The notes under the pieces were generated by a model. The model ran no database searches and had not been told where the DNA came from. It worked only from the letters and a program-made list of their open reading frames with translations. Source: Proteobacteria bacterium UBA6492 (GTDB taxonomy: Bacteria; Pseudomonadota; Gammaproteobacteria; UBA6429; Thiohalophilaceae). Taken from it: a DNA stretch of 15,734 nt. The translations under genes and the position numbers were made by a program. The stretch's first letter is position 1, and each line of letters begins with the position of its first letter. Of this stretch, positions 6,210 through 12,989 are shown in pieces. The DNA lies in NCBI GenBank assembly GCA_002436485.1, contig DJMK01000063.1, positions 1-15,734 on the forward strand, in the 5' to 3' direction.

Positions 6210-8276
6210 ATGAAAATAAACTTCGATGAGGTTAAGGCCAGTCCCGAATTCATTTCGTCCATCATACGTTATGTCTTCTGGTTTTTATCTTCAATATTCC
6301 TGGGTATCGGAATGTGGAGTGGATATTATGAAGCGCTCTGGGAGTTCTATTTTTACCTATTTATAAGTTTCTTTATCTACACCACGATTGTTTTTATAAG
6401 CATCCTTCATAAGCCACGGGTAAGTTTCCGCCCGTATATTACCATTCCGCTGGATATTGGTGCTATCAGCATTGCAATGCTGTTTACCGATGATGGTCCA
6501 TTCAGCCCGTTTTTTCTGTTCTATGCATGGTATCTGGTAAGTTACAGTTTGCGTTACGGACGCGGCCCATTACTGGTAGCCGCAATTGTAACCCTGATAG
6601 CCTTTAGCGTTGTGCTATCACTCACTGATACCTGGTATTCACATGTCTATGATGTCATTGCCTACTATGTTTTCTTGTTGGTAATGCCTTTTTACCTGGA
6701 TATCATGTTACGGCGTTTAAACAAGGCGCGTGACGAGGCAGACCAGGCAAACAAGGCAAAAAGCGAATTTCTCGCCGCAATGAGCCATGAAATCAGAACA
6801 CCCATGAGTGGTATTGTTGGTGTTAGCAGCTTGCTGGAAAAAACTCATTTAGATGACGATCAACGTGAATATGTTTCTGCCTTGCAGGAATCGTCAACGG
6901 CACTTAACGCTCTGATAGATGACGTGCTGGACCTGTCAAAAATCGAAGCCGGTAAGTACACCCTCGATAACGAACAATTTAACCTTACCAAGACCCTGTA
7001 TGGTGTTGCACAAATGTTTACTGCCAGTGCCAATGACAAGGGACTGGAATTGTTACTGAATTATTCTCCCGCTTTGCCTCAGCATGTTTACGGTGATGGC
7101 AAGCGATTACGGCAAATCATACTGAATCTGGTCAGTAACGCGGTAAAGTTTACCGATCATGGCGAAGTACTGATAAATGCATACCCATCCCGTAACCAGA
7201 ATTACAAGGGCTATATCAACATCCGCTTCGAGGTAACGGATACAGGGCCCGGTCTCGCCGCCGAACAAAAGAAAAGGATTTTTGAGCCTTTTTACCAGGC
7301 GGTTGGGCAACAAAAACCGCAGCAAGCGGGAACCGGGCTGGGTACCACGATCTCGGCTAATCTTGTGCGATTGATGCAAGGTGAGATTGGTGTCGACAGC
7401 ACACCAGGTAAGGGAACAACCTTCTGGTTCGAGATTCCGTGGCGATATGACGAGCCAGTTATTGAGCACCAGGCCAGCGAGGCAGAAAAATACCCTCTGC
7501 ATATATATGAGACGCACAAATCGAATCGAGCTGTGTTAGAAGATTATTGCCAGGGGCTTAAATGGCCATACCACGTTGCAAGTTCCAGTCAGGAGTTGCT
7601 GGAACAGCTTGACGAGACACAAGAAGCGGGCGATACGCCACTTGTGCTGTTAAGCGAACTCGCTTGCCGTGAAGAATGTCATAGCATTGCCAATATGCTG
7701 CGGGAACGTTTTAAACAGCAAATAAGGCTGGGCAAGCTGCTGCATCTTTCGAGCCTGCACCTAGTCGATAAAACAGAACGCGAGTTATATGACCAATTGA
7801 CTACCCTGCCACTTACTGCGAACAAACTCCACAAACTACTGGTAAACCTGGGTACCGGGCAGGTCAGCAAAAAAACCGATGATGACAGTTTGACGTCGTC
7901 AACAATTTCACGTTTTCTCAATGTACTTGTCGCAGAAGACAGTCCGATCAATGCAAAAGTCATTACAACCTTTCTCAAGCAGGATGGTCACAGGGTCGAT
8001 CATGTGGAAAACGGCAAACAGGCGCTGGACGCCATGCAAAATACACAATACGACCTGGTGTTGATGGACATGCGCATGCCAGAGATGGGAGGAATAGAGA
8101 CGACACAAAGATGGCGTGCCGTGGAAACAGATGATCGGCATATACCAATTGTTGCACTGACGGCCAATGCTACCATCGAAGACAAGAATGCCTGCCTGTC
8201 AGCAGGAATGGATGATTTTCTTAGTAAACCGGTTAACCAGGCACAACTACGTAAATTACTGCAGTCAATCGCCTGA
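6210..8276 (+). CDS. Hybrid sensor histidine kinase with RpfC-like membrane input
   Basis: A 688-residue inner-membrane kinase. About five hydrophobic helices span residues 17-170, and the last leads through a short coiled linker (KARDEADQANKAKSEF) into HisKA, with phospho-acceptor H193 in AMSHEIRTP. The ATPase domain has the N box (ILNLVSNAVKF, 304-314), G1 DTGPG (344-348), F box FEPF (358-361) and G2 GTGLG (374-378). Residues about 426-550 look like a receiver that has lost its key acids. The C-terminal receiver is intact: E576/D577, acceptor D620 in LMDMRMPEM, T651 and K673. The membrane topology and the join to HisKA resemble RpfC, the diffusible-signal-factor sensor of Xanthomonas, but there is no C-terminal HPt domain and no rpfF or rpfG nearby. 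AGGA six bases before the ATG supports the start. The ligand is unknown. Confidence 0.93.
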   Translation: MKINFDEVKASPEFISSIIRYVFWFLSSIFLGIGMWSGYYEALWEFYFYLFISFFIYTTIVFISILHKPRVSFRPYITIPLDIGAISIAMLFTDDGPFSPFFLFYAWYLVSYSLRYGRGPLLVAAIVTLIAFSVVLSLTDTWYSHVYDVIAYYVFLLVMPFYLDIMLRRLNKARDEADQANKAKSEFLAAMSHEIRTPMSGIVGVSSLLEKTHLDDDQREYVSALQESSTALNALIDDVLDLSKIEAGKYTLDNEQFNLTKTLYGVAQMFTASANDKGLELLLNYSPALPQHVYGDGKRLRQIILNLVSNAVKFTDHGEVLINAYPSRNQNYKGYINIRFEVTDTGPGLAAEQKKRIFEPFYQAVGQQKPQQAGTGLGTTISANLVRLMQGEIGVDSTPGKGTTFWFEIPWRYDEPVIEHQASEAEKYPLHIYETHKSNRAVLEDYCQGLKWPYHVASSSQELLEQLDETQEAGDTPLVLLSELACREECHSIANMLRERFKQQIRLGKLLHLSSLHLVDKTERELYDQLTTLPLTANKLHKLLVNLGTGQVSKKTDDDSLTSSTISRFLNVLVAEDSPINAKVITTFLKQDGHRVDHVENGKQALDAMQNTQYDLVLMDMRMPEMGGIETTQRWRAVETDDRHIPIVALTANATIEDKNACLSAGMDDFLSKPVNQAQLRKLLQSIA

Positions 8277-8289
8277 ACAAAAACACATG

Positions 8290-8727
8290 TTACACCTGAA
8301 GCCAGAATGTAACCGGGCCATCATTGATAAGTTGAACTTTCATGTCGGCACCAAATAGGCCGGTGCTCACGTGTGAGTGTTGTGATTTTGTCTGGTTAAC
8401 CACATAGTCAAACAACGCTTTCCCCTGTTCCGGTGGTGCAGCTCTGGAGAAACTCGGGCGCATACCCTTCTGTGTATCGGCAGCCAGGGTAAACTGTGGA
8501 ACAAGCAGGACACCGCCGTTGATATCGGTAACCGACAGGTTCATCTTGTTTTCTTTGTCGGGAAAAATGCGATAGCCAAGGAACCGTTTTATCAGCCGAT
8601 CCGCTTGTTCTTGTGAGTCATCTTTTTCAACACCGAGCAGGATCAGTATGCCCTGGTTGATTTCTCCGGTAATGTTTTCGTCAACTTGTACGCTGGCTTC
8701 TGTAACACGTTGCAATAGGGCGATCAT
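8290..8727 (-). CDS. dtd: D-aminoacyl-tRNA deacylase
   Basis: A 145-residue Dtd, the normal length. It hydrolyses D-amino acids (and glycine mischarged on tRNA-Ala) from tRNA, a proofreading step in translation. Hallmarks are MIALLQRVTEASV at the start, the GYRIFPD segment (51-57), AADTQKGMRPSFS (82-94) and the cross-subunit GPVT motif inside NDGPVTFWLQV at the C-terminus. The active-site SQFTL motif reads PQFTL here (77-81): proline replaces the serine found in E. coli. The ATG overlaps the stop of pip as ATGA, so the two are translationally coupled. It is the last gene of a probable three-gene operon and ends 13 bases from the opposing kinase gene with no terminator between. Confidence 0.97.
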   Translation of the reverse strand: MIALLQRVTEASVQVDENITGEINQGILILLGVEKDDSQEQADRLIKRFLGYRIFPDKENKMNLSVTDINGGVLLVPQFTLAADTQKGMRPSFSRAAPPEQGKALFDYVVNQTKSQHSHVSTGLFGADMKVQLINDGPVTFWLQV

Positions 8728-9674
8728 TGCAGTTTGCGAACCATTTCATCGGTGGCCAGAACCAGTGCGTTTACGATACCTGCTTCGGACGCAGAATGGC
8801 CGGCATCCGGTATAATTTGCAAAATAGAATCGGGCCATGCCTGATGTAACTGCCAGGCGCTCTCCATTGGACAAATGACATCATAGCGCCCCTGCACAAT
8901 GAAGCCCGGTATGCCAGCCAACTTGTCAGCATTTTTCAAAATCTGGTTCTCGGCCAGAAAGGACTGATGCATGAAGTAGTGGCATTCGATACGTGCCAGG
9001 CTGAGGGCCGTGTGTGGATCACCAAAGTGGTCAATGACTTTCTGGCTGCTAACAAGGGTGGCTGTGCGCCCTTCCCATAAAGACCAGGCTTTTGCTGCCT
9101 GCATGCGATGAAACTCATCTTCACCTGTCAGGCGCTGGTAATACGCTGCAACCATGTTATCGCGTTCGGCTGTGGGAATAGGCTCAAGATATTTTTCCCA
9201 GATGTCTGGAAAAATACGGCTGGCACCTTGTTGGTAGAACCAGTCTATCTCTTGCTGGCGGCATAGAAAGATGCCACGTAACACCAGGCCAAGTACATGC
9301 TCTGGATGAGTTTCTGCATATACCAGGGCTAGCGTTGAACCCCATGAACCACCGAACACCAGCCATTGGTCGATATCAAGGTGTTCACGTATTTGCTCCA
9401 TATCTGCAACGAGATCCTGGGTAGTATTATCTTCAAGTGTTGCATGCGGAATGCTTTTGCCTGCACCGCGCTGATCAAAAAGCACGATACGGTATTTTTC
9501 CGGATCAAAGAACTGACGATGCCATGGCTCACAACCTGCACCTGGACCACCATGTAAAAAAACAACCGGAATACCCATCGGGTTGCCACACTCCTCCACA
9601 TACAACACATGTGGAGGAGTAACCGCTAACTCAAAAGTGTTGTAGGGTTTTATTGGCGGATAGAATGTTCGCAC
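8724..9674 (-). CDS. pip: Proline iminopeptidase
   Basis: A 316-residue alpha/beta-hydrolase of peptidase family S33, which releases N-terminal proline from peptides in the cytoplasm. The oxyanion motif HGGPGAG (41-47) and DQRGAGKS (67-74) are diagnostic. The catalytic triad is S110 in GGSWGS, D265 in GRYDVICP and H293 in DAGHSASE. The cap-domain segment AKAWSLWEG (194-202) is typical of the family. The start is GTG at 9674, with a TAGG ribosome binding site overlapping the stop of the upstream membrane-protein gene nine bases away. The stop overlaps the dtd start. The tight spacing means this gene is almost certainly co-transcribed with both neighbours. Length and ends match known proline iminopeptidases. 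Confidence 0.96.
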   Translation of the reverse strand: MRTFYPPIKPYNTFELAVTPPHVLYVEECGNPMGIPVVFLHGGPGAGCEPWHRQFFDPEKYRIVLFDQRGAGKSIPHATLEDNTTQDLVADMEQIREHLDIDQWLVFGGSWGSTLALVYAETHPEHVLGLVLRGIFLCRQQEIDWFYQQGASRIFPDIWEKYLEPIPTAERDNMVAAYYQRLTGEDEFHRMQAAKAWSLWEGRTATLVSSQKVIDHFGDPHTALSLARIECHYFMHQSFLAENQILKNADKLAGIPGFIVQGRYDVICPMESAWQLHQAWPDSILQIIPDAGHSASEAGIVNALVLATDEMVRKLQ

Positions 9675-9683
9675 TTATTTAAC

Positions 9684-10232
9684 CTAATCTTTAACGACTT
9701 CGCTTTTGAATCCGATCAGGGCAGCAATACCAATTAACAGCAGGCTGGCAAGCACCAACCAGGGTCCTACCTGTAATGGTGTATATGCCCAGCTTTGACC
9801 AAAGGCAGCAAGGTACAACATACCAGAATGCAGCACAGCACCTGCAATAAAAAGCCAACTGATGACCTGTTTGAAAGCCTTTGCAACACCGATAAAGCAA
9901 AGCGCCAGGCCAGCGAGGATATTAAGAACAGCTTCCAGGTTGCCATGGGCATGCACGCTACGCATGAAGCCTTGAGGATTTTGCAGGTTCAGAATGTTGT
10001 TGATGGCAAGAATGCCGGAGGTGTTGGCTTTTGCTATCTGGTCAGCTGTCAGTGGCTCCAGCTCTTCCTCGAAGTTATTGGTTTTAAGTGATTGCAGGCG
10101 TCCAACCGGTTGCTGTTTTTCCTGGTAAGCAGTTTCAACATCCTGTGCAGTACTGATTAGCATGTATGGGCCAAGTGCAGCCGTTGCGACCAGATACAGG
10201 AAACCAAATACGATATTTTTTTTACCTATCAT
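9684..10232 (-). CDS. Four-helix inner-membrane protein, unknown function
   Basis: A 182-residue membrane protein. Four hydrophobic helices are visible: residues about 6-26, 100-118, 122-142 and 152-174. A soluble loop of about 70 residues after helix 1 is mostly polar and acidic (NFEEELEPLTADQ) and probably faces the periplasm. At the end of this loop stands VHAHGN (93-98), with H94 and H96 at the membrane edge and H135 inside helix 3; this could bind metal or haem, but that is speculation. I do not recognise the family. The frame extends ten codons further upstream, but AAGGAGGAG at 10236-10244 is right for the ATG at 10232. Nine bases separate it from pip, so it heads a pip-dtd operon. A link to peptide or amino-acid metabolism would be inference from position only. 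Confidence 0.85.
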   Translation of the reverse strand: MIGKKNIVFGFLYLVATAALGPYMLISTAQDVETAYQEKQQPVGRLQSLKTNNFEEELEPLTADQIAKANTSGILAINNILNLQNPQGFMRSVHAHGNLEAVLNILAGLALCFIGVAKAFKQVISWLFIAGAVLHSGMLYLAAFGQSWAYTPLQVGPWLVLASLLLIGIAALIGFKSEVVKD

Positions 10233-10235
10233 AAA

Positions 10236-10244
10236 CTCCTCCTT
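10236..10244 (-). promoter_or_regulatory. Strong ribosome binding site for the membrane protein
   Basis: On the minus strand this reads AAGGAGGAG, a few bases before the ATG at 10232. It decides the start over an in-frame ATG thirty bases upstream that has no such signal. Confidence 0.8.
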
Positions 10245-10285
10245 GCACTGATAAAGTGCCATGTTTTGCAGGTTGTTGTGACAGC

Positions 10286-10305
10286 ACCTTTCCTGAAAGA
10301 AAGGT
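10286..10305 (-). repeat. Short hairpin after the response regulator stop
   Basis: ACCTTTC (10286-10292) and GAAAGGT (10299-10305) pair around a six-base loop, directly at the regulator's stop codon. No T-run follows on the minus strand, so it is at best a weak attenuator or stability element between the regulator and the membrane-protein operon. Confidence 0.4.
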
Positions 10306-11018
10306 TACTTTGCAAACTCTTCCTTGTCGACCTGTTCAAGTCGGTAACCCTGGTGATAGATAGCGCTCAGACGCCAGCCATTGTCAGGATTGAGGTCAAG
10401 TTTTTTACGAATGCGGCTGACGTGTGTATCAACCGTGCGAGTGGTGAATTCAGAACCATGGCCCCATACTGAGGAAAGAATGTGACCACGTGACAACAGG
10501 CGTCCGATATTTTTGAACAGAAAGGCGACCAGTTCAAATTCCTTCTGGGTCAGTTTTACAGGTTCATCGTTCTTGAGAAGACTATGCGAAGTCAGGTTGA
10601 TGCGATAGGGAGGACATTCAAGGATTTCTTTTTGTGGACTAACCTGGCTGCGACGTGTAACAGCTGAAATGCGTGCCAGTAATTCCTTTTGTCGTACCGG
10701 CTTGGTGATATAGTCATCTGCACCCATGTTAAGAATTTTGGCGATGTCTTCCTCGCTGTCACGTTGTGTGACAAATATCACCGGGGTGTTATGTTCAGAC
10801 TGTTCGGTCAGCCAACTAAGAATTTGCTCGCCATCCAGATCGGGCATAACCCAGTCAAGGATGAAAAGATCAAAACTCTCCTTGCGTAGTGCACTGGTAA
10901 ATTCGCGGCCATTGGAATATTGCATAACGTCATAGCCCTGCTCCTCAAGCCAGAGTTTGATAGCCTGAGCAAGATGGACGTCATCATCGACGAGTGCTAT
11001 TCGCAAGCCAACCCCCAT
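10305..11018 (-). CDS. OmpR/PhoB-family response regulator
   Basis: A 237-residue two-domain transcription regulator. The receiver (about 5-122) is complete: acidic residues D11-D13, phospho-acceptor D55 in FILDWVMPDLDG, T84 and K106 in ITKPV. The winged-helix DNA-binding domain (about 135-232) has KLTQKEFELVAFLFKN, the recognition-helix region TRTVDTHVSRIRKKL and the wing WRLSAIYHQGYRLE, all typical of OmpR/PhoB. It should bind direct repeats when phosphorylated. No histidine kinase gene is adjacent, so its partner is elsewhere; the hybrid kinase at 6210 is not obviously its partner. The ATG lacks a ribosome binding site; a TTG four codons in follows GGGGGTTGG and would give a start just before RIALVDDD, so the true start may be at 11006. 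A seven-base-pair hairpin (10286-10305) follows the stop. Confidence 0.94.
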   Translation of the reverse strand: MGVGLRIALVDDDVHLAQAIKLWLEEQGYDVMQYSNGREFTSALRKESFDLFILDWVMPDLDGEQILSWLTEQSEHNTPVIFVTQRDSEEDIAKILNMGADDYITKPVRQKELLARISAVTRRSQVSPQKEILECPPYRINLTSHSLLKNDEPVKLTQKEFELVAFLFKNIGRLLSRGHILSSVWGHGSEFTTRTVDTHVSRIRKKLDLNPDNGWRLSAIYHQGYRLEQVDKEEFAK

Positions 11019-11038
11019 TGATTGTTTATTTGTTCGTG

Positions 11039-11061
11039 CCGGTTAGTTGTAACCGGTTTTT
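11039..11061 (+). terminator. Terminator-like hairpin pointing away from the response regulator
   Basis: CCGGTTA (11039-11045), loop GTTG, TAACCGG (11050-11056), then TTTTT: a complete intrinsic terminator on the plus strand. No plus-strand gene lies upstream of it; the regulator (minus strand) starts only 20 bases away. On the minus strand the same hairpin would sit in the regulator's 5' leader, preceded by A's and with no T-run after it. Confidence 0.6.
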
Positions 11062-11124
11062 ATCAGCTTTCAGATGGTGCCAAATAGGCACACCAAACAG
11101 CAGGTATTTATAGTAACCATGAAT

Positions 11125-11153
11125 ATTGTGCCATTTAAACAGTGCTTTCGCAA
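11125..11153 (-). promoter_or_regulatory. Candidate promoter of the response regulator
   Basis: On the minus strand, -35 TTGCGA (11148-11153), a 17-base spacer ending in TGG, and -10 CACAAT (11125-11130): four of six matches in each box plus an extended TG. Transcription would start near 11118, giving a leader of about 100 bases that contains GTGCC/GGCAC (11077-11091) and the hairpin at 11039-11056. Confidence 0.4.
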
Positions 11154-11272
11154 AACAACGGGAACGAATTACTATCGTTATGGAAAATAAACAGCCTATT
11201 GGTTTAGTTTATGCCCGATAGAGAACATCAACAAATATTCTTGTACTGTATCAAACCAGTTTTAGCAGGGCA

Positions 11273-12145
11273 TTAGCTCCCCTTGATAATGTGTTGTATT
11301 ACCCATTTCTCGATAGCTGTTCTGGCCTCAACCGGTTTCTCGGTCAATAGCCAGTGATCGGCCGGGATAGGATGGATCTGACAATCCTGCAGGTTGGAAA
11401 GCAGTTTTTTGTTGGTCTCCACATGACTGGTACTGGCACCCTCTGATAACAAAACCAGCGTCGGTGTCTTTATACCGTCAAGCCTGGGAAGTGGCCGAGT
11501 TACTTCGTACAGGTCCTGCAGGTAGTTAACTAGTGGCAGGTACTTCAAATCGGCAAGCGGATTCATGTAAAGGTCAGCAATTCCCTTATGCGGGTTTTGC
11601 GCGAGAAATTCGCGGGTCTGTACATCGAGTTCAAACAGGCTCCTACTTGGGAATTTGCGCCTATAAATTCCAAGTGGTTGCAACATACGCAGGATAAGAA
11701 TGGCGAAGTGAAGCAACAACCTGAAACGCGATACCTTTTTCAGGGTGCCGGTCAGCGCCTGTGGGAAAATAGGGTCAATCAGCACCATGCCGGCTAGTGA
11801 ACCGGGTTTTGTCACCGCATATTCCAGTGCAACCTGAGCTCCCAGGCTATGCCCAATCAATATACAAGGCGTATCAAACTGCCTCACCATAGCAGCTACA
11901 TCATCACACCAGTGCTGACGATTATAAGTTCGTCTTGTCATGGAGCGGCCATGGCCACGTAGGTCCAGGGCAGCAACCCGGGCGAACTTGGTTAGCGTGG
12001 TATTCTGTATAAATTCATGCCAGCGTGAGGCGTTGCTCGCCAGGCCATGCAGGCAGATTATACTCACTGTTTTACCGTGTCCGGCGCTGTCGTAATAAAG
12101 CTCAAGCCCATCGTGATTAAAAGAATTGTGCGTTAGTTGAGTCAT
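11273..12145 (-). CDS. Alpha/beta-fold hydrolase
   Basis: A 290-residue soluble alpha/beta hydrolase of unknown substrate. The oxyanion-hole motif is CLHGLASN (31-38); the nucleophile elbow is IGHSLGAQ, with S100; the general base is H264 in PADHWLL. LDLRGHGRS (61-69) is the usual family segment. The third member of the triad is not obvious: where a GxxD motif is expected, the sequence reads LLSEGASTSHVE, so a glutamate (E235) or D124 may serve. The cap region (about 130-215) is rich in Leu, Arg and aromatics. The frame continues four codons to a TTG, but the ATG at 12145 sits behind GGGACGG and is preferred. The gene stands alone, with 254 bases between it and the response regulator. Confidence 0.9.
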   Translation of the reverse strand: MTQLTHNSFNHDGLELYYDSAGHGKTVSIICLHGLASNASRWHEFIQNTTLTKFARVAALDLRGHGRSMTRRTYNRQHWCDDVAAMVRQFDTPCILIGHSLGAQVALEYAVTKPGSLAGMVLIDPIFPQALTGTLKKVSRFRLLLHFAILILRMLQPLGIYRRKFPSRSLFELDVQTREFLAQNPHKGIADLYMNPLADLKYLPLVNYLQDLYEVTRPLPRLDGIKTPTLVLLSEGASTSHVETNKKLLSNLQDCQIHPIPADHWLLTEKPVEARTAIEKWVIQHIIKGS

Positions 12146-12191
12146 CAGCCGTCCCAAATTAGTGAAAATGGGAAATATTTCTGTAATAAAC

Positions 12192-12216
12192 GACTGATAT
12201 GCTTATTAAATCAGTC
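12192..12216. repeat. Perfect inverted repeat in the divergent intergenic region
   Basis: GACTGAT (12192-12198) and ATCAGTC (12210-12216) are exact inverted copies 11 bases apart, so the centres are 18 bases apart. They lie between the hydrolase start (minus) and the small-protein leader (plus). This could be an operator for a dimeric regulator or an RNA hairpin; there is no T-run. Confidence 0.5.
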
Positions 12217-12251
12217 TAGTTTGTAAAGAAATGTCAAAAGTTGCATTTTTA

Positions 12252-12375
12252 GACAGGAGAATCTTATATCATAAGTATGTAATCCCTGTCCTACACGGAT
12301 AGTCGACGGTACCCGACAGACAATCCATTTAAATTTAACTAGGATCGACTTCGCGCTGGTAACAGCTAGTGGATT
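12252..12375 (+). other. Possible structured 5' leader of the small membrane protein
   Basis: Several complementary arms follow each other: GACAGG (12252-12257) with CCTGTC (12285-12290); AATCCA (12322-12327) with TGGATT (12370-12375); ACTAG (12338-12342) with CTAGT (12366-12370); and GCTG-GTAA-CAGC (12355-12366), a stem with a GNRA-type loop. Some arms share bases, so not all can form at once. A weak TTGCAT / TATATC promoter (12241-12270) overlaps the first arm. No known riboswitch class is recognisable. Confidence 0.35.
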
Positions 12376-12403
12376 ATACGCAGTAACAAAAGGGGGTCGT
12401 AAC

Positions 12404-12583
12404 TTGAAAACTAGTACACGTACTCAATACATCGCACTGTGCATCATGTTTGCAGTGCTTGTTATCATGGTAAGCCTAATGCCTATGCAAGAGAGCAAAG
12501 ATACAAATAACATGGCTGCGCCAGAGTCACAGGTAACCAATGTTGGAATGATCAAGAACACTGATAAGCAATTTCAAAACTAA
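12404..12583 (+). CDS. Small single-helix membrane protein, unknown function
   Basis: A 59-residue protein, below the length many gene finders report. It starts with TTG at 12404, eight or fewer bases after the purine-rich AAAGGGGGT ribosome binding site (12388-12396). A short basic N-terminus (KTSTRTQ) is followed by one strong hydrophobic helix, residues 9-28 (YIALCIMFAVLVIMVSLMPM), then a polar, methionine-dotted tail of about 30 residues ending in KQFQN. The positive-inside rule puts the tail in the periplasm; an uncleaved signal anchor is more likely than a cleaved signal peptide because no A-x-A site follows. A near-perfect terminator begins 17 bases after the stop. I recognise no family. 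The ribosome binding site, reading frame and terminator together make it likely to be real. Confidence 0.7.
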   Translation: MKTSTRTQYIALCIMFAVLVIMVSLMPMQESKDTNNMAAPESQVTNVGMIKNTDKQFQN

Positions 12584-12600
12584 TTGCAAACGTGCTCAAT

Positions 12601-12630
12601 AAAAAAGCCCGGTCTAGCCGGGCTTTTTTT
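12601..12630. terminator. Bidirectional rho-independent terminator
   Basis: A perfect 12-base-pair stem, AAAAAAGCCCGG (12601-12612) with CCGGGCTTTTTT (12618-12629), around loop TCTAG. A-runs and T-runs on either side make it work in both directions: for the small membrane protein on plus and for the BON lipoprotein gene on minus. Confidence 0.95.
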
Positions 12631-12654
12631 ATACTTTTAGTTTTATATAAGAGA

Positions 12655-12972
12655 TTACTGGCCAAGCTGTATTTTATTGTGCACTTCGGTTACGCCTTCT
12701 ACGGTCCTGGCAATCATTTCAGCTTTTGCCTTTTCCTCGTCACTGTTGACTGTCCCGCTGAGTTCAACGATACCCTTGTTGGTACTGACCTTGATACGAT
12801 ACACACCTGTCACCGGGTCATCTATTAGCCTGGCTTTTATCTTGGCAGTAATAAAGCTGCTGTCAAACATTTCACTAGCGCTTTTATCATCCGGTGTTGT
12901 CGTAGTCGTACAGCCGTAGCCGGCAACAAGGGAGATGACCAGGTAAAAAATTAAAGATCTTTTGTGCATCAT
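12655..12972 (-). CDS. BON-domain lipoprotein
   Basis: A 105-residue exported protein. Residues 1-20 form a signal peptide whose end, VAGYGC, is a loose lipobox with C21 as the lipidated residue; the tail TTTTTPDD has no aspartate at position +2 after the cysteine, which favours the outer membrane if the enteric sorting rule applies. Residues about 36-103 make one BON domain, with the pattern FITAKIKARLIDD, YRIKVSTNKGIVELSGTV and the closing VEGVTEVHNKIQ. BON domains, as in OsmY and DolP, bind phospholipids and help keep the envelope intact. DolP has two such domains; this protein has one. Two ATGs stand side by side at the start; the first is used here, with GGA nine bases upstream. It follows the VOC gene by 17 bases and is probably co-transcribed. 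Confidence 0.92.
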   Translation of the reverse strand: MMHKRSLIFYLVISLVAGYGCTTTTTPDDKSASEMFDSSFITAKIKARLIDDPVTGVYRIKVSTNKGIVELSGTVNSDEEKAKAEMIARTVEGVTEVHNKIQLGQ

Positions 12973-12989
12973 GTCTATCGTTCCAGTGC

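Noticed and set aside
7107..7517. Minus-strand frame of 136 codons inside the hybrid kinase
   Set aside because: It is antisense to the ATPase domain, with no ribosome binding site and no recognisable motif.
11074..11187. Short plus-strand frame (about 37 codons) in the gap upstream of the response regulator
   Set aside because: It has no ribosome binding site, overlaps the likely regulator promoter, and its composition does not look coding.
12230..12240. Perfect TTGACA (minus strand) upstream of the hydrolase
   Set aside because: No acceptable -10 box lies 16-18 bases downstream, so it was not called as a promoter.
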